Of a stretch of 64,000 nucleotides of DNA, positions 46,232 to 54,375 are shown in pieces. The notes below the pieces were generated by a model. That model did not search any database, was not told the DNA's origin, and saw only the letters and a list, made by a program, of their open reading frames with translations. The DNA is from Kumtagia sp964244725 (GTDB lineage: Bacteria; Pseudomonadota; Alphaproteobacteria; Rhizobiales; Rhizobiaceae), in the NCBI GenBank assembly GCA_964244725.1, contig CAXTJQ010000017.1, positions 1 to 64,000 of the forward strand. The letters run 5' to 3'. The position numbers were made by a program, and so were the translations under genes. Numbering within the stretch: position 1 is the first letter of the stretch; each line of letters begins with the position of its first letter.

Positions 46232-47395
46232 CTACTCCTGTTCCGAGGACCACGGAAAATTCACATACCGGTCCCGCGTGTCGTAGCAGATGTTGCCGTA
46301 CATCTTGAGATAGGCGTCCCTTCGGGTTCGATCGGCATAGACGGCCGCTGGATCGGCGAGGTCGGCTTCGTACTGGGCGATGTTCGCGCCGGTAAGCGCG
46401 ATGGGAAGGATATCCATGGCCTGCGGAATGCTTTTTCCTTCCAGCCAGTCGGCCGCGAACTGACCCATGGCATAGCCGAAGACCGGTGATGACAAGGCGA
46501 TGCTGGCCTTGTAGGGGCTGTCGGCGTTCTTGATTTCCGACACCGCTTGGGGTTCGCCGTCGATGCCGCCGAGGAATTGGTCCGGCCGGTCCTTGCCCGC
46601 CGCCCGCAGCGCTTGCAGGGCGCCGAGCACGACGGCATCGCCGCCGAGCACGACATCCACAATCGGGCTGGCGAGAAGAATCGTATTCATGGTCTTGAAG
46701 CCGCCGTCGTTGGTTACCGGATTCGGTGCGATGTCGGCGACGATGGTGACGCCGGGAAGTTCGCTCAGCCCGTCCCGCATGGCCTGGAATCGAGGAGTCA
46801 GGAATTCCATCGTATCTTGGGTCAGCAGAACGACGTTGGCCTTGCCGCCGAGTTTGAACTTGATATGCGCGATCGCCGCTTCCGTCAGCGCCTTGCCCGT
46901 TGCGTACTGCGGCGCGTTGAGCAGCAATGTCGCCGGCGGCGGAACGATCGTCCCGACGAACCCGCCCGACCAGATGACCTTCTGGATCGGGCCGGCAAGG
47001 ACTGCCGGATTCGAAGAGGTGGCGACGAGTGCGCCTGTTTTTGCTGCGAGAAACACGTCGATCTGTTTGGCCGCGCCAGCCGCATCGTTGTCGGCAAGCA
47101 CTCTGCGATAGTCCAGACCGCGATTCCTTGCCGCCATGGACAGTCCATGATCGACTCCTTGAAGGAATTGGCGGTCGTTTTCCTGAACGAAAGCAAGGGC
47201 CTTGCTCAAACCGGGCGGCGCGCCGCACACGGCGGCATTCGGATCGTAGGCGGGAAGGACGGTCCGCTGGGTGATACCGGGCGGACCCTCTTGCGTCACC
47301 CCTGGAACTACGCCCGTCGACAAGACGCAAGGCAAGAGAAGGCCACGCGACAAGGCATGCCAGAACGCTTTGACCGTCCCTCGGTTTGACGGCAT
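46232..47395 (-). CDS. orphan periplasmic sugar-binding-type protein (ribose/PBP1 family)
   Basis: A 387-residue exported binding protein of the type I periplasmic family. The N-terminal hydrophobic part (FWHALSRGLLLPCVLSTGVV) is a probable signal. The fold is recognisable from LAFVQENDRQFLQGVDHGLS, TGALVATSSNPAVLAGPI and VDVVLGGDAVVLGALQALRA. ATG 47395 is chosen over an earlier in-frame start. No permease or ATPase gene is adjacent; the next gene upstream is a CHASE3 histidine kinase. Either it serves a transporter encoded elsewhere or it is a sensor accessory for that kinase. Confidence 0.8.
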   Translation of the reverse strand: MPSNRGTVKAFWHALSRGLLLPCVLSTGVVPGVTQEGPPGITQRTVLPAYDPNAAVCGAPPGLSKALAFVQENDRQFLQGVDHGLSMAARNRGLDYRRVLADNDAAGAAKQIDVFLAAKTGALVATSSNPAVLAGPIQKVIWSGGFVGTIVPPPATLLLNAPQYATGKALTEAAIAHIKFKLGGKANVVLLTQDTMEFLTPRFQAMRDGLSELPGVTIVADIAPNPVTNDGGFKTMNTILLASPIVDVVLGGDAVVLGALQALRAAGKDRPDQFLGGIDGEPQAVSEIKNADSPYKASIALSSPVFGYAMGQFAADWLEGKSIPQAMDILPIALTGANIAQYEADLADPAAVYADRTRRDAYLKMYGNICYDTRDRYVNFPWSSEQE

Positions 47396-47589
47396 CTGAC
47401 GTTTCCTCGACGGCCACCCTGGCGTCGCCAATATTGCGGGGGAATATGACGCGCCGATCCTGTTTGTGATCTACTATGGTCGACGTTGCAATGCCATCGC
47501 CTCGTGATCGCCCGTGAGTTTAGCTCGACCCAGGCGACCGAACCGGCCGGCGCGGCCTGGTTGCCGCGTAAAAGCGCCCGAGCGCTCAA

Positions 47590-48945
47590 TCACGACGCCG
47601 CCGCGCCACGCGATGTCGACGAGAAGACGAGTTGGACAGCGGTCCCGGGATGCCGCTGACGATAGTCGATCCGGGCCCCGAGGCTCATGCACATCGCGTT
47701 GACGATGCGGGTGCCGACGCCGGTCCCCCTTGCGGGCGCGCCGTCTGGCCGCCCCACCCCATCGTCCTCGACAGCGAGTTCCGCCTTTTCGGCGGACAGC
47801 TTTCGCAGCCGGACGCGGATTTCCCCGCCGCCGCCGGGATAGGCGTATTTGAACGCATTCGTGACGAGTTCGGTCACGACGACGCCGAGATTGATGCTGG
47901 CGTCCGTCGCCAGGTCCATCGGCTCGATGTCGACCGACAAGGTCACTCCCTGACTTTGGCTGGTCATGGAGTGACGGAGATGATCGAGGAGCCCGGTGAG
48001 ATACGCGTCGAGCGCGACCGTACGCACGTCCTTGGAACCATAGAGCCGCTTGTGAACGAGGGCGATCGCGAGAATGCGATCCTGCGTTTCAGCCAAGGCT
48101 TCCTTGGCTGCGCGATCGACAAGCGCCTTCGATTGTATGGTCACGAGCGACGAGACAAGAGCGAGACTGTTGGCGACGCGATGATTGACCTCTGAAAGAA
48201 GCACTTCGGCCCGGTCGCGCGCCTGCGCCAAGTCGGCCGTGCGCGTGGCGACGCGTTGCTCGAGTTCGCTGTTCAGCGCGTTGATTTCGTTCTGTGTGCC
48301 GCGCAACTCCTTCGTGTAGCGAGCGATGCCATAAGCCGCGCCTCCGACCACGGCGACGATGACGAGCGCGCCGAAACCTGAGACGAGTCGGAGCGATGCG
48401 GTATTGCTTCGTTGTTCGACGACCCCGGCCGTCAGCCGGCTGTCGGCCTGACCGATAATCCCAGCAAAAAACACGTTTGCTTCGTCAGTCAGGGCCTTCC
48501 CGGTGTTCGTACGGATGATCACCAGTATGTCCGCATCCTGTTGGTTGCGCTTGAGCGCGATGGTCCGGTCGAATTCTTCAAACTTGCTTGCGAGGATCGC
48601 TGCAAGACGATCCAGCACCGCCGCCACGTTGGGATCGTTTTTCAGAAGTGCCTGCAACGCCGCAAGATGCCGCCGGCCATCGGTCTTGGCCGATTGATAG
48701 GGCGCCAAATAGATCTCGTTGCCGGTGATGATGAAACCGCGCTGACTGGACTCGGCCGTCTGCAGCGTATTTCTCAGCTCGACCGCCGCGGTCCGCGTGT
48801 CGCGGGCCGCCATTGCTTGTTCGAAATAGAATTGCGCGCGTTCGCTTAACCGAAAATTCATGACCACGATCGTCATCAAGGCCACGAATCCGACAAGCAG
48901 GAACACGGAGGTCGAACGGATAAGATATCGCTGCGAGATAGGCAT
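47590..48945 (-). CDS. CHASE3-domain sensor histidine kinase (HisKA_2/HWE type)
   Basis: A 451-residue membrane kinase. Helix 1 is residues 9-30, the periplasmic CHASE3 domain about 40-180 (AESSQRGFIITGNEIYLAPY) and helix 2 about 185-207. A short coiled coil leads to the HisKA_2 box EVNHRVANSLALVSSLVTIQ with His255. The ATPase domain has VVVTELVTNAFKYAYPGGGG, VEDDGVGRPDG and GVGTRIVNAM. No response regulator gene is next to it. The orphan binding protein downstream on the same strand (gap 194 bp) may be functionally linked. Confidence 0.9.
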   Translation of the reverse strand: MPISQRYLIRSTSVFLLVGFVALMTIVVMNFRLSERAQFYFEQAMAARDTRTAAVELRNTLQTAESSQRGFIITGNEIYLAPYQSAKTDGRRHLAALQALLKNDPNVAAVLDRLAAILASKFEEFDRTIALKRNQQDADILVIIRTNTGKALTDEANVFFAGIIGQADSRLTAGVVEQRSNTASLRLVSGFGALVIVAVVGGAAYGIARYTKELRGTQNEINALNSELEQRVATRTADLAQARDRAEVLLSEVNHRVANSLALVSSLVTIQSKALVDRAAKEALAETQDRILAIALVHKRLYGSKDVRTVALDAYLTGLLDHLRHSMTSQSQGVTLSVDIEPMDLATDASINLGVVVTELVTNAFKYAYPGGGGEIRVRLRKLSAEKAELAVEDDGVGRPDGAPARGTGVGTRIVNAMCMSLGARIDYRQRHPGTAVQLVFSSTSRGAAAS

Positions 48946-49054
48946 GAGATCATTCCTGCCCTATCCCGGCTCGGGACGCCATGCCGTTGTCCGCTCCAAC
49001 ACAGCTTCCCGGCTGGACGCGCCGTGTTGTCAACCTCGCTCCGCGTTATCCGGT

Positions 49055-49441
49055 TCAGTCGATCCCGGCGTCGATCTTGACCCGATCCTTATAGAACGCG
49101 CCGTGGTCGCGGATCGCGCCCATTTCGTCGTAAGGCGCCTCGTAAGCCCACATCGCGTCTTGGACCGCCTCGCCCGCGGCGGTCACGCGCCAATAGCTGG
49201 CGTTGCCCTTGTAGGGGCAATGGCTGCGCGAGGCGGTCTTCTGCATATGCTCGAAATAGATGTCCTCAAACGGGATGTAGTAGACCGCGGGGTAGTCGCC
49301 CTCGCGTAGAACCTTGGCGTTCTTCGAGGAAGCGACAATCACGTCGGCGTGCTTGACGGTGACTGTGCCGGGATAGGGCTCGACGGTGATGCGGTGGTTG
49401 GGGTTGCGGGCAAATCCCGGCGATGCGTTCGTCTCGGCCAT
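49055..49441 (-). CDS. DUF427 family protein
   Basis: A 128-residue single DUF427 domain: HRITVEPYPGTVTVKHADVI, PAVYYIPFEDIYFEHMQKT and SHCPYKGNASYWRVTAAGEA, the last being the family signature with a conserved Cys-Pro-Tyr-Lys-Gly. The fold is a small beta barrel; the reaction is unknown to me. It stands alone, 79 bp from the next small gene on the same strand. Confidence 0.9.
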   Translation of the reverse strand: MAETNASPGFARNPNHRITVEPYPGTVTVKHADVIVASSKNAKVLREGDYPAVYYIPFEDIYFEHMQKTASRSHCPYKGNASYWRVTAAGEAVQDAMWAYEAPYDEMGAIRDHGAFYKDRVKIDAGID

Positions 49442-49520
49442 TTCAAATCCTCTTGAAGCGATGGTATGGAGATGGCCCTCGCGGTCCGCCGGTCAAGCGC
49501 CCTGCCTTGACGGTTGGCGG

Positions 49521-49871
49521 TCAGGCGGCTGCGGCGAAGGCTTCCGCCAGGTCGACATAGGCGGTTGCTATGCCCGCGACCGGGTTGCCGCTCGCTCCCG
49601 CCGCCTCGACATGCAGCGGCCCGCCGCCGGTCGCCAGCGTGAGCAGCAGGATCTGTCGCTCCGAAGGCTTGCCGACAGCCGCAGCGGCGACGTGCTCGGC
49701 ATGAACGCCATGGCCGCTCTGCATCTTGAACAGCATGGTTCCGCCGATCTCGGCAAGCGTGGCGCGGACCACTTGCTCGAAGCGGCCCTCGCTGACGATC
49801 TCCCCGTCGGGCGCGATGCTTGGCGGGACGGCTTGCTGGGCCATTCTTTCGTCCGCGTTCGAAACAGTCAT
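49521..49871 (-). CDS. small protein of unknown function
   Basis: A 116-residue Ala-rich protein with no signal peptide. Notable segments are EGRFEQVVRATLAEIGGTML, KMQSGHGVHAEHVAAAAVGK and ILLLTLATGGGPLHVEAAG. I recognise no family. The frame has high GC at third positions like its neighbours, which supports a real gene. It is divergent from the acyl-CoA ligase gene, with 176 bp between the starts. Confidence 0.55.
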   Translation of the reverse strand: MTVSNADERMAQQAVPPSIAPDGEIVSEGRFEQVVRATLAEIGGTMLFKMQSGHGVHAEHVAAAAVGKPSERQILLLTLATGGGPLHVEAAGASGNPVAGIATAYVDLAEAFAAAA

Positions 49872-50047
49872 TGAGAGGGCCTCGCTTTTGTCGTCCGCCG
49901 ATCGTCTTCCGATTCGGCTGGCGCGAGCTTCTCGGTCGACCGTGACCGCAATGTGGCGCGGCGACCGCCGGACGTTCCGATCGGTCGGCGCTGGACAATC
50001 CCCCGTTGCCCGGCACAATGGCCCGAAACGGTCTCGGGAGGACTGCG

Positions 50048-51679
50048 ATGCTGGGCTTGATGCAGACGTGGCCGCTGCTCTGCCACAAGATCCTCGATCA
50101 CGCTGCCCGGCAATCCGGGACCCGAGAGATCGTGTCGCGTTCGCTAGAAGGGCCGATCGAGCGAACCACCTATGCGCAGATTCACCGACGGTCGCGTCAG
50201 GTCGCGCAGCGTCTGGAGCGCGAGGGCTATGGCCTCGGCGACCGCGTCGCGACGCTCGCGTGGAACACCGCGCGGCATATCGAGGTCTGGTACGGCGCAA
50301 TGGGCATCGGCGCGGTCTACCATACGCTCAATCCGCGCCTGTTTTTCGAACAGATTGCCTGGATCATGAACCACGCGCGGGACAAGGTGCTGTTCGTCGA
50401 CCCGACGTTCCTGCCGCTCGCCGAAAAACTCGTTCCGGCCGTGGGGTCGGTCGAGCGCGTCATCGTGCTGACCGACGCCGCCAACCTGCCGAAAACCATG
50501 CTGACCAACGCTGTCGACTACGAGACCTGGCTTGCGGAAGCCGACGGCGACTTCGCCTGGAAGAGCCTGGACGAAGGGACGGCGGCTGGCATGTGCTACA
50601 CCTCGGGCACGACCGGCGAACCGAAGGGCGTCGTCTACAGCCACCGCTCGAATGTCCTGCACGCCATGATCGCCTGCATGCCCGACGCGATGGGCATTTC
50701 GGGCCGCGATACGATCATGCCGGTGGTGCCGATGTTCCACGCCAACGCGTGGGGACTTGCGCAGAGCGCGCCGATGATCGGCGCCAAGCTTGTGCTGCCC
50801 GGCGGCAAGATGGATGGCGCCTCGATCTACGAGTTGCTGGATGCCGAAAAGGTGACCTTCACGGCGGCCGTGCCGACCGTCTGGCTGATGCTGCTGCAAT
50901 TTCTCGAACAGACGGGCAACAAGCTGCCACATTTGCAAAAGGTCGTCGTCGGCGGCGCTGCGTGCCCGCCCGCGATCATCCGGAAATTCCAGGACGATTA
51001 CGACGTCGAGGTTATCCACGCCTGGGGCATGACGGAGATGTCGCCGCTGGGCTCGCTGTGCACGCTGAAGCCCGAATTCGCCGAGCTGGAGCACGACGAA
51101 AGGTTGGCGCTTCAAAACAAGCAGGGCTTCGCTCCCTTCGGGGTGGAGATGAAGATCACCGACGACGACGACGCCGAACAACCCTGGGACGGTAGGACGT
51201 TTGGCCGTCTGAAGGTGCGCGGTCCGGCCGTTGCGGGCGGATATTTCGGCGGCGCCGGCGCGGAGCAGTTTGGCGCTGGGGGCTGGTTCGACACCGGCGA
51301 CGTGGCGCATATCGATCCGCATGGCTACATGCAGATCACCGACCGGTCCAAAGACGTGATCAAATCCGGCGGCGAATGGATCTCGACCATCGAATTGGAA
51401 AACCTCGCGGTCGGCCATCCCGAGGTCGCGGAGGCGGCGGTGATCGGCGTCGCGCACGCGAAATGGGCCGAGCGCCCGCTGCTGGTCATCGTCCGCAAGC
51501 CAGGCAGGGAGCCGGAAAAATCAGAGATACTGGATTTTCTTCGCGGCAAGGTCGCCAAATGGTGGCTGCCCGACGACGTGGCCTTCGTCGACGAGATACC
51601 CCACACCGCCACTGGCAAGATCCAGAAGATGGCGCTTCGAAAACAGTTCGAGGACTATCGTCTGCCGACCGATGTCTGA
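50048..51679 (+). CDS. acyl-CoA synthetase (long/medium-chain fatty acid-CoA ligase, AMP-binding)
   Basis: A 543-residue adenylate-forming enzyme that activates a fatty acid to its CoA thioester. The P-loop is CYTSGTTGEPKGVVYSHRSN (about residue 180). Later motifs are HAWGMTEMSPLGSL, GGWFDTGDVAHIDPHGYMQI, TDRSKDVIKSGGEWIS and the catalytic Lys in PHTATGKIQKMALR. ATG 50048 with GGGAGGA upstream is preferred to an earlier in-frame ATG. Chain-length preference cannot be read by eye. Confidence 0.93.
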   Translation: MLGLMQTWPLLCHKILDHAARQSGTREIVSRSLEGPIERTTYAQIHRRSRQVAQRLEREGYGLGDRVATLAWNTARHIEVWYGAMGIGAVYHTLNPRLFFEQIAWIMNHARDKVLFVDPTFLPLAEKLVPAVGSVERVIVLTDAANLPKTMLTNAVDYETWLAEADGDFAWKSLDEGTAAGMCYTSGTTGEPKGVVYSHRSNVLHAMIACMPDAMGISGRDTIMPVVPMFHANAWGLAQSAPMIGAKLVLPGGKMDGASIYELLDAEKVTFTAAVPTVWLMLLQFLEQTGNKLPHLQKVVVGGAACPPAIIRKFQDDYDVEVIHAWGMTEMSPLGSLCTLKPEFAELEHDERLALQNKQGFAPFGVEMKITDDDDAEQPWDGRTFGRLKVRGPAVAGGYFGGAGAEQFGAGGWFDTGDVAHIDPHGYMQITDRSKDVIKSGGEWISTIELENLAVGHPEVAEAAVIGVAHAKWAERPLLVIVRKPGREPEKSEILDFLRGKVAKWWLPDDVAFVDEIPHTATGKIQKMALRKQFEDYRLPTDV

Positions 51680-51682
51680 CGG

Positions 51683-52588
51683 TCAGCCCGGGCGGAAGTC
51701 GCCGTCGATCGCAGGCGGGCCGTCCGTCAGGACGAGGCCGCGGGCGGTCATGTCCTCGAGATGCGCAAGGACCGAAAGCCCGGCCGCGCCATGCAGACGC
51801 GGATCGGTCTCCCTATAGATCGCCGGCACCATTTGCGCGATGCTCCGGTCTCCCTGCACGATCCGCCGAAGGATGGCGCGCTCGCGCATGCGGCGATGGG
51901 TCCGCAAGCCGCGGACGAATGCGGCCGGGTTGGTGACCGGTCCGCCATGCCCTGGCAGATACAGCCGGTCGTCTCGCGGCAGCAGCCTGTCGAGCGACGC
52001 CATGTAGTCGGCCATCGACCCGTCCGGCGGCGCGACCACGGTCGTCGCCCAGGCCATCACGTGATCGCCCGAGAACAGGATGCCCGTCCCTTCGAGGGCG
52101 AACGCGGCATGGTTCGCTGCGTGTCCCGGCGTCAGGACGGTCCGCAGCGTCCAGCCGTCGCCTTCAACCGGTTCGCCGTCCGCGAGCGCCCGATCTGGCG
52201 CGAAGTCGTGGTCGGCGCTCGCGTCGAGCGGGTTGATCTCGCCGATCCGCAGCGGCCTGGCCGCCCTGTGCGGGCCTTCGGCGAGCGCGATGGCGCCCGT
52301 CGCCTCGACCAGCGGCCGGGCGAGCGGCGAGTGGTCGCGGTGCGTGTGGGTCACCAGGACATGTGAGACCGGGCGACCGTCGATGGCGCGCAGCAGGGCC
52401 GCGAAATGCGCCTCGTCCAGAGGGCCGGGATCGATCACGGCGAGCGTCGTGGCGCCGACGATGTAGCTGTTCGTCCCATGGAAGGTGAAGGGACCTGGAT
52501 TGTTGACGGTCAGGCGTTGCACGCCTCGCGCGACCTCGATGGCCTGTCCATGATGCGGCTCGAAGCCGGTCTCGAAGGCGAGGGCCAT
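51683..52588 (-). CDS. MBL-fold metallo-hydrolase
   Basis: A 301-residue beta-lactamase-fold hydrolase related to LACTB2 and hydroxyacylglutathione hydrolases. Metal ligands are in VLVTHTHRDHSPLARP (HxHxDH), LTPGHAANHAAF and ILFSGDHVMAW, with a final LYLPGHGGPV. A C-terminal winged-helix-like region (about 245-301) follows, as in LACTB2-type proteins. ATG 52588 is preferred over an upstream in-frame start. It converges with the acyl-CoA ligase gene three bases away. Confidence 0.9.
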   Translation of the reverse strand: MALAFETGFEPHHGQAIEVARGVQRLTVNNPGPFTFHGTNSYIVGATTLAVIDPGPLDEAHFAALLRAIDGRPVSHVLVTHTHRDHSPLARPLVEATGAIALAEGPHRAARPLRIGEINPLDASADHDFAPDRALADGEPVEGDGWTLRTVLTPGHAANHAAFALEGTGILFSGDHVMAWATTVVAPPDGSMADYMASLDRLLPRDDRLYLPGHGGPVTNPAAFVRGLRTHRRMRERAILRRIVQGDRSIAQMVPAIYRETDPRLHGAAGLSVLAHLEDMTARGLVLTDGPPAIDGDFRPG

Positions 52589-52704
52589 GAACGGATATCT
52601 CTTGGCGCGAGAAGGTGAAAAACGGTTTGCCGCGTATCTCGGAAGCCAATATACGGAAACCCGAACGGCGGACGAAGACTCCGGACCTGAATTGGGGATC
52701 ACCT

Positions 52705-53286
52705 ATGGCAACTGCAATAACCGCTCGTCCGCTCGCTTTTTTGGCGCTGCCTCAGGTCGGCGCGACGCGCATCGCCGCGCAGATGGCGCTCGTCCTTCTG
52801 GGATCGCTCGCTTTGGCGGTCGCCTCGAAGATCACGGTGCCGTTCTGGCCGGTCCCGATGACGCTGCAGACACTGGCGGTGTTTCTGATCGGCGCCGGAT
52901 ATGGCCGCAATCTTGCGGTCGCCACCGTGCTGGTCTATCTCGCGGAGGGCGCGCTCGGCTTGCCTGTCTTCGCGACCGGTGCTGGATTGGCGTATATGGC
53001 AGGGCCGACAGGCGGTTATCTCCTGGGCTTCCTGGTGGCGGCGGCCGTCGTCGGCGCCGTGGCCGACCGCGGCTACGACCGCAACCCCTTCGTCCTGTTT
53101 GCCGCCATGTCGATTGGCGAGGTCGCCATCCTGGGGCTGGGGGTCGCTTGGCTTGCAGTCCTGTTCGGGGTTGAAAAGGCGTTCGCCGGCGGCTTCGGAC
53201 CTTTCATCGTCACCGATCTCGTGAAGATGGCCCTTGCGTCCGCGATCGTGCCCGCCATTTGGTCGCTGCTTTCTCGGAAAGGCTGA
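52705..53286 (+). CDS. bioY: biotin transporter BioY
   Basis: A 193-residue membrane protein with about six helices, the substrate-capture (S) unit of a biotin ECF transporter. Family signatures are KITVPFWPVPMTLQTLAVFL, LVYLAEGALGLPVFATGAGL and GPTGGYLLGFLVAA. No BioM or BioN genes are adjacent, so it may act alone or with energising subunits encoded elsewhere. ATG 52705 with GGGGATC upstream is chosen. Confidence 0.94.
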   Translation: MATAITARPLAFLALPQVGATRIAAQMALVLLGSLALAVASKITVPFWPVPMTLQTLAVFLIGAGYGRNLAVATVLVYLAEGALGLPVFATGAGLAYMAGPTGGYLLGFLVAAAVVGAVADRGYDRNPFVLFAAMSIGEVAILGLGVAWLAVLFGVEKAFAGGFGPFIVTDLVKMALASAIVPAIWSLLSRKG

Positions 53287-53311
53287 GCGAGGAATAATTT
53301 TCCAGACTGTC

Positions 53312-53344
53312 CTCGTTTGGCAGGCGGGGAGCCTGCCAAACGAG
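53312..53344 (+). other. 14-bp perfect hairpin in the bioY-cysD gap
   Basis: CTCGTTTGGCAGGC (53312-53325) and GCCTGCCAAACGAG (53331-53344) close a five-base GGGGA loop. Short flanking CTGTC/GACAG pairs could extend the structure. There is no T-run after it, so it may be an attenuator, an mRNA stabiliser or a factor-dependent terminator rather than an intrinsic terminator. Confidence 0.5.
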
Positions 53345-53468
53345 CCTGAATTGACAGGACTGATCTTTGAGTCTTGCGAGCAGTCTGCAAGAATCCTGCG
53401 GTTCTCGACTAGGCCAGGCGGCATCCTCGTTCGAGGCTGCCGTTTTCTTCGTTTCCGGATTCCAATTC

Positions 53469-54374
53469 ATGCTTGCTCAGCTTTCTCACCTCGACCGGCT
53501 CGAAGCCGAGTCGATCCATATCTTTCGCGAGGTCGCCGCAAGTTTTGCCAAGCCGGTCATGCTCTATTCCGTGGGCAAGGATTCCTCGGTGCTGATGCAT
53601 CTTGCGATGAAAGCCTTTTTCCCCGCCAAGCCGCCCTTTCCGTTCCTCCATGTCGATACGACCTGGAAGTTCAAGGAGATGATCGCCTTCCGCGACATGA
53701 TGGCGAAGAAGCTGGGTTTCGACCTGATCGTCCACATCAACAAGGATGGCGTGCGCGATGGGATCAGTCCGTTCATTCACGGTTCCAATACTCATACCCA
53801 CGTCATGAAGACAGTCGGGCTTCGTCAGGCCTTGGACAAATACGGTTTCGACGCTGCCTTCGGCGGCGCGCGGCGCGACGAGGAAAAGACCCGGGCCAAG
53901 GAGCGCATCTTTTCGTTCCGCAATGCGCAGCATGGCTGGGACCCGAAAAACCAGCGGCCGGAAATGTGGAACATCTACAACTCCCGCGTCGCGCCGGGCG
54001 AATCGATTCGCGTGTTTCCGCTGTCGAACTGGACCGAGGCCGACATCTGGCAGTACATCCAGCGCGAGGACATCCCGATCGTCCCGCTCTATTTTGCCAA
54101 GGAACGGCCGGTCGTCGAACGCGACGGCATGCTGATCCTCAAGGACGACGACCGCATGGTCTTGCGGCCGGGTGAGGCCGTCGAAAGCCGCATGGTCCGC
54201 TTTCGCACGCTGGGCTGTTACCCGCTGACCGGCGCGATCGAATCGGCGGCCGCAGACCTGCCGGGCATCGTCGAGGAAATGCTGATGTCGAAGACATCGG
54301 AGCGGCAGGGCCGGATGATCGACCGCGACGAATCCGGATCCATGGAAAAAAAGAAGCGCGAAGGGTATTTCTGA
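53469..54374 (+). CDS. cysD: sulfate adenylyltransferase subunit 2
   Basis: A 301-residue PP-loop enzyme that makes adenosine 5'-phosphosulfate from sulfate and ATP together with CysN. The PP-loop is VMLYSVGKDSSVLMHLAMK (around residue 35), followed by FLHVDTTWKFKEMI, AAFGGARRDEEKTRAKERI and FPLSNWTEADIWQYI. ATG 53469 matches the family start (LAQLSHLDRLEAESIHI); an in-frame extension back to 53367 is not family-like. The cysNC gene starts one base after its stop. Confidence 0.96.
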   Translation: MLAQLSHLDRLEAESIHIFREVAASFAKPVMLYSVGKDSSVLMHLAMKAFFPAKPPFPFLHVDTTWKFKEMIAFRDMMAKKLGFDLIVHINKDGVRDGISPFIHGSNTHTHVMKTVGLRQALDKYGFDAAFGGARRDEEKTRAKERIFSFRNAQHGWDPKNQRPEMWNIYNSRVAPGESIRVFPLSNWTEADIWQYIQREDIPIVPLYFAKERPVVERDGMLILKDDDRMVLRPGEAVESRMVRFRTLGCYPLTGAIESAAADLPGIVEEMLMSKTSERQGRMIDRDESGSMEKKKREGYF

Positions 54375-54375
54375 T

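Noticed and set aside
52589..52704. BioR operator before bioY
   Set aside because: No TTATCTATAA-like palindrome was found in the upstream region.
53287..53468. Possible metabolite riboswitch before cysD
   Set aside because: Only a simple hairpin is visible; I could not match the conserved cores of SAM-type or other known riboswitches.
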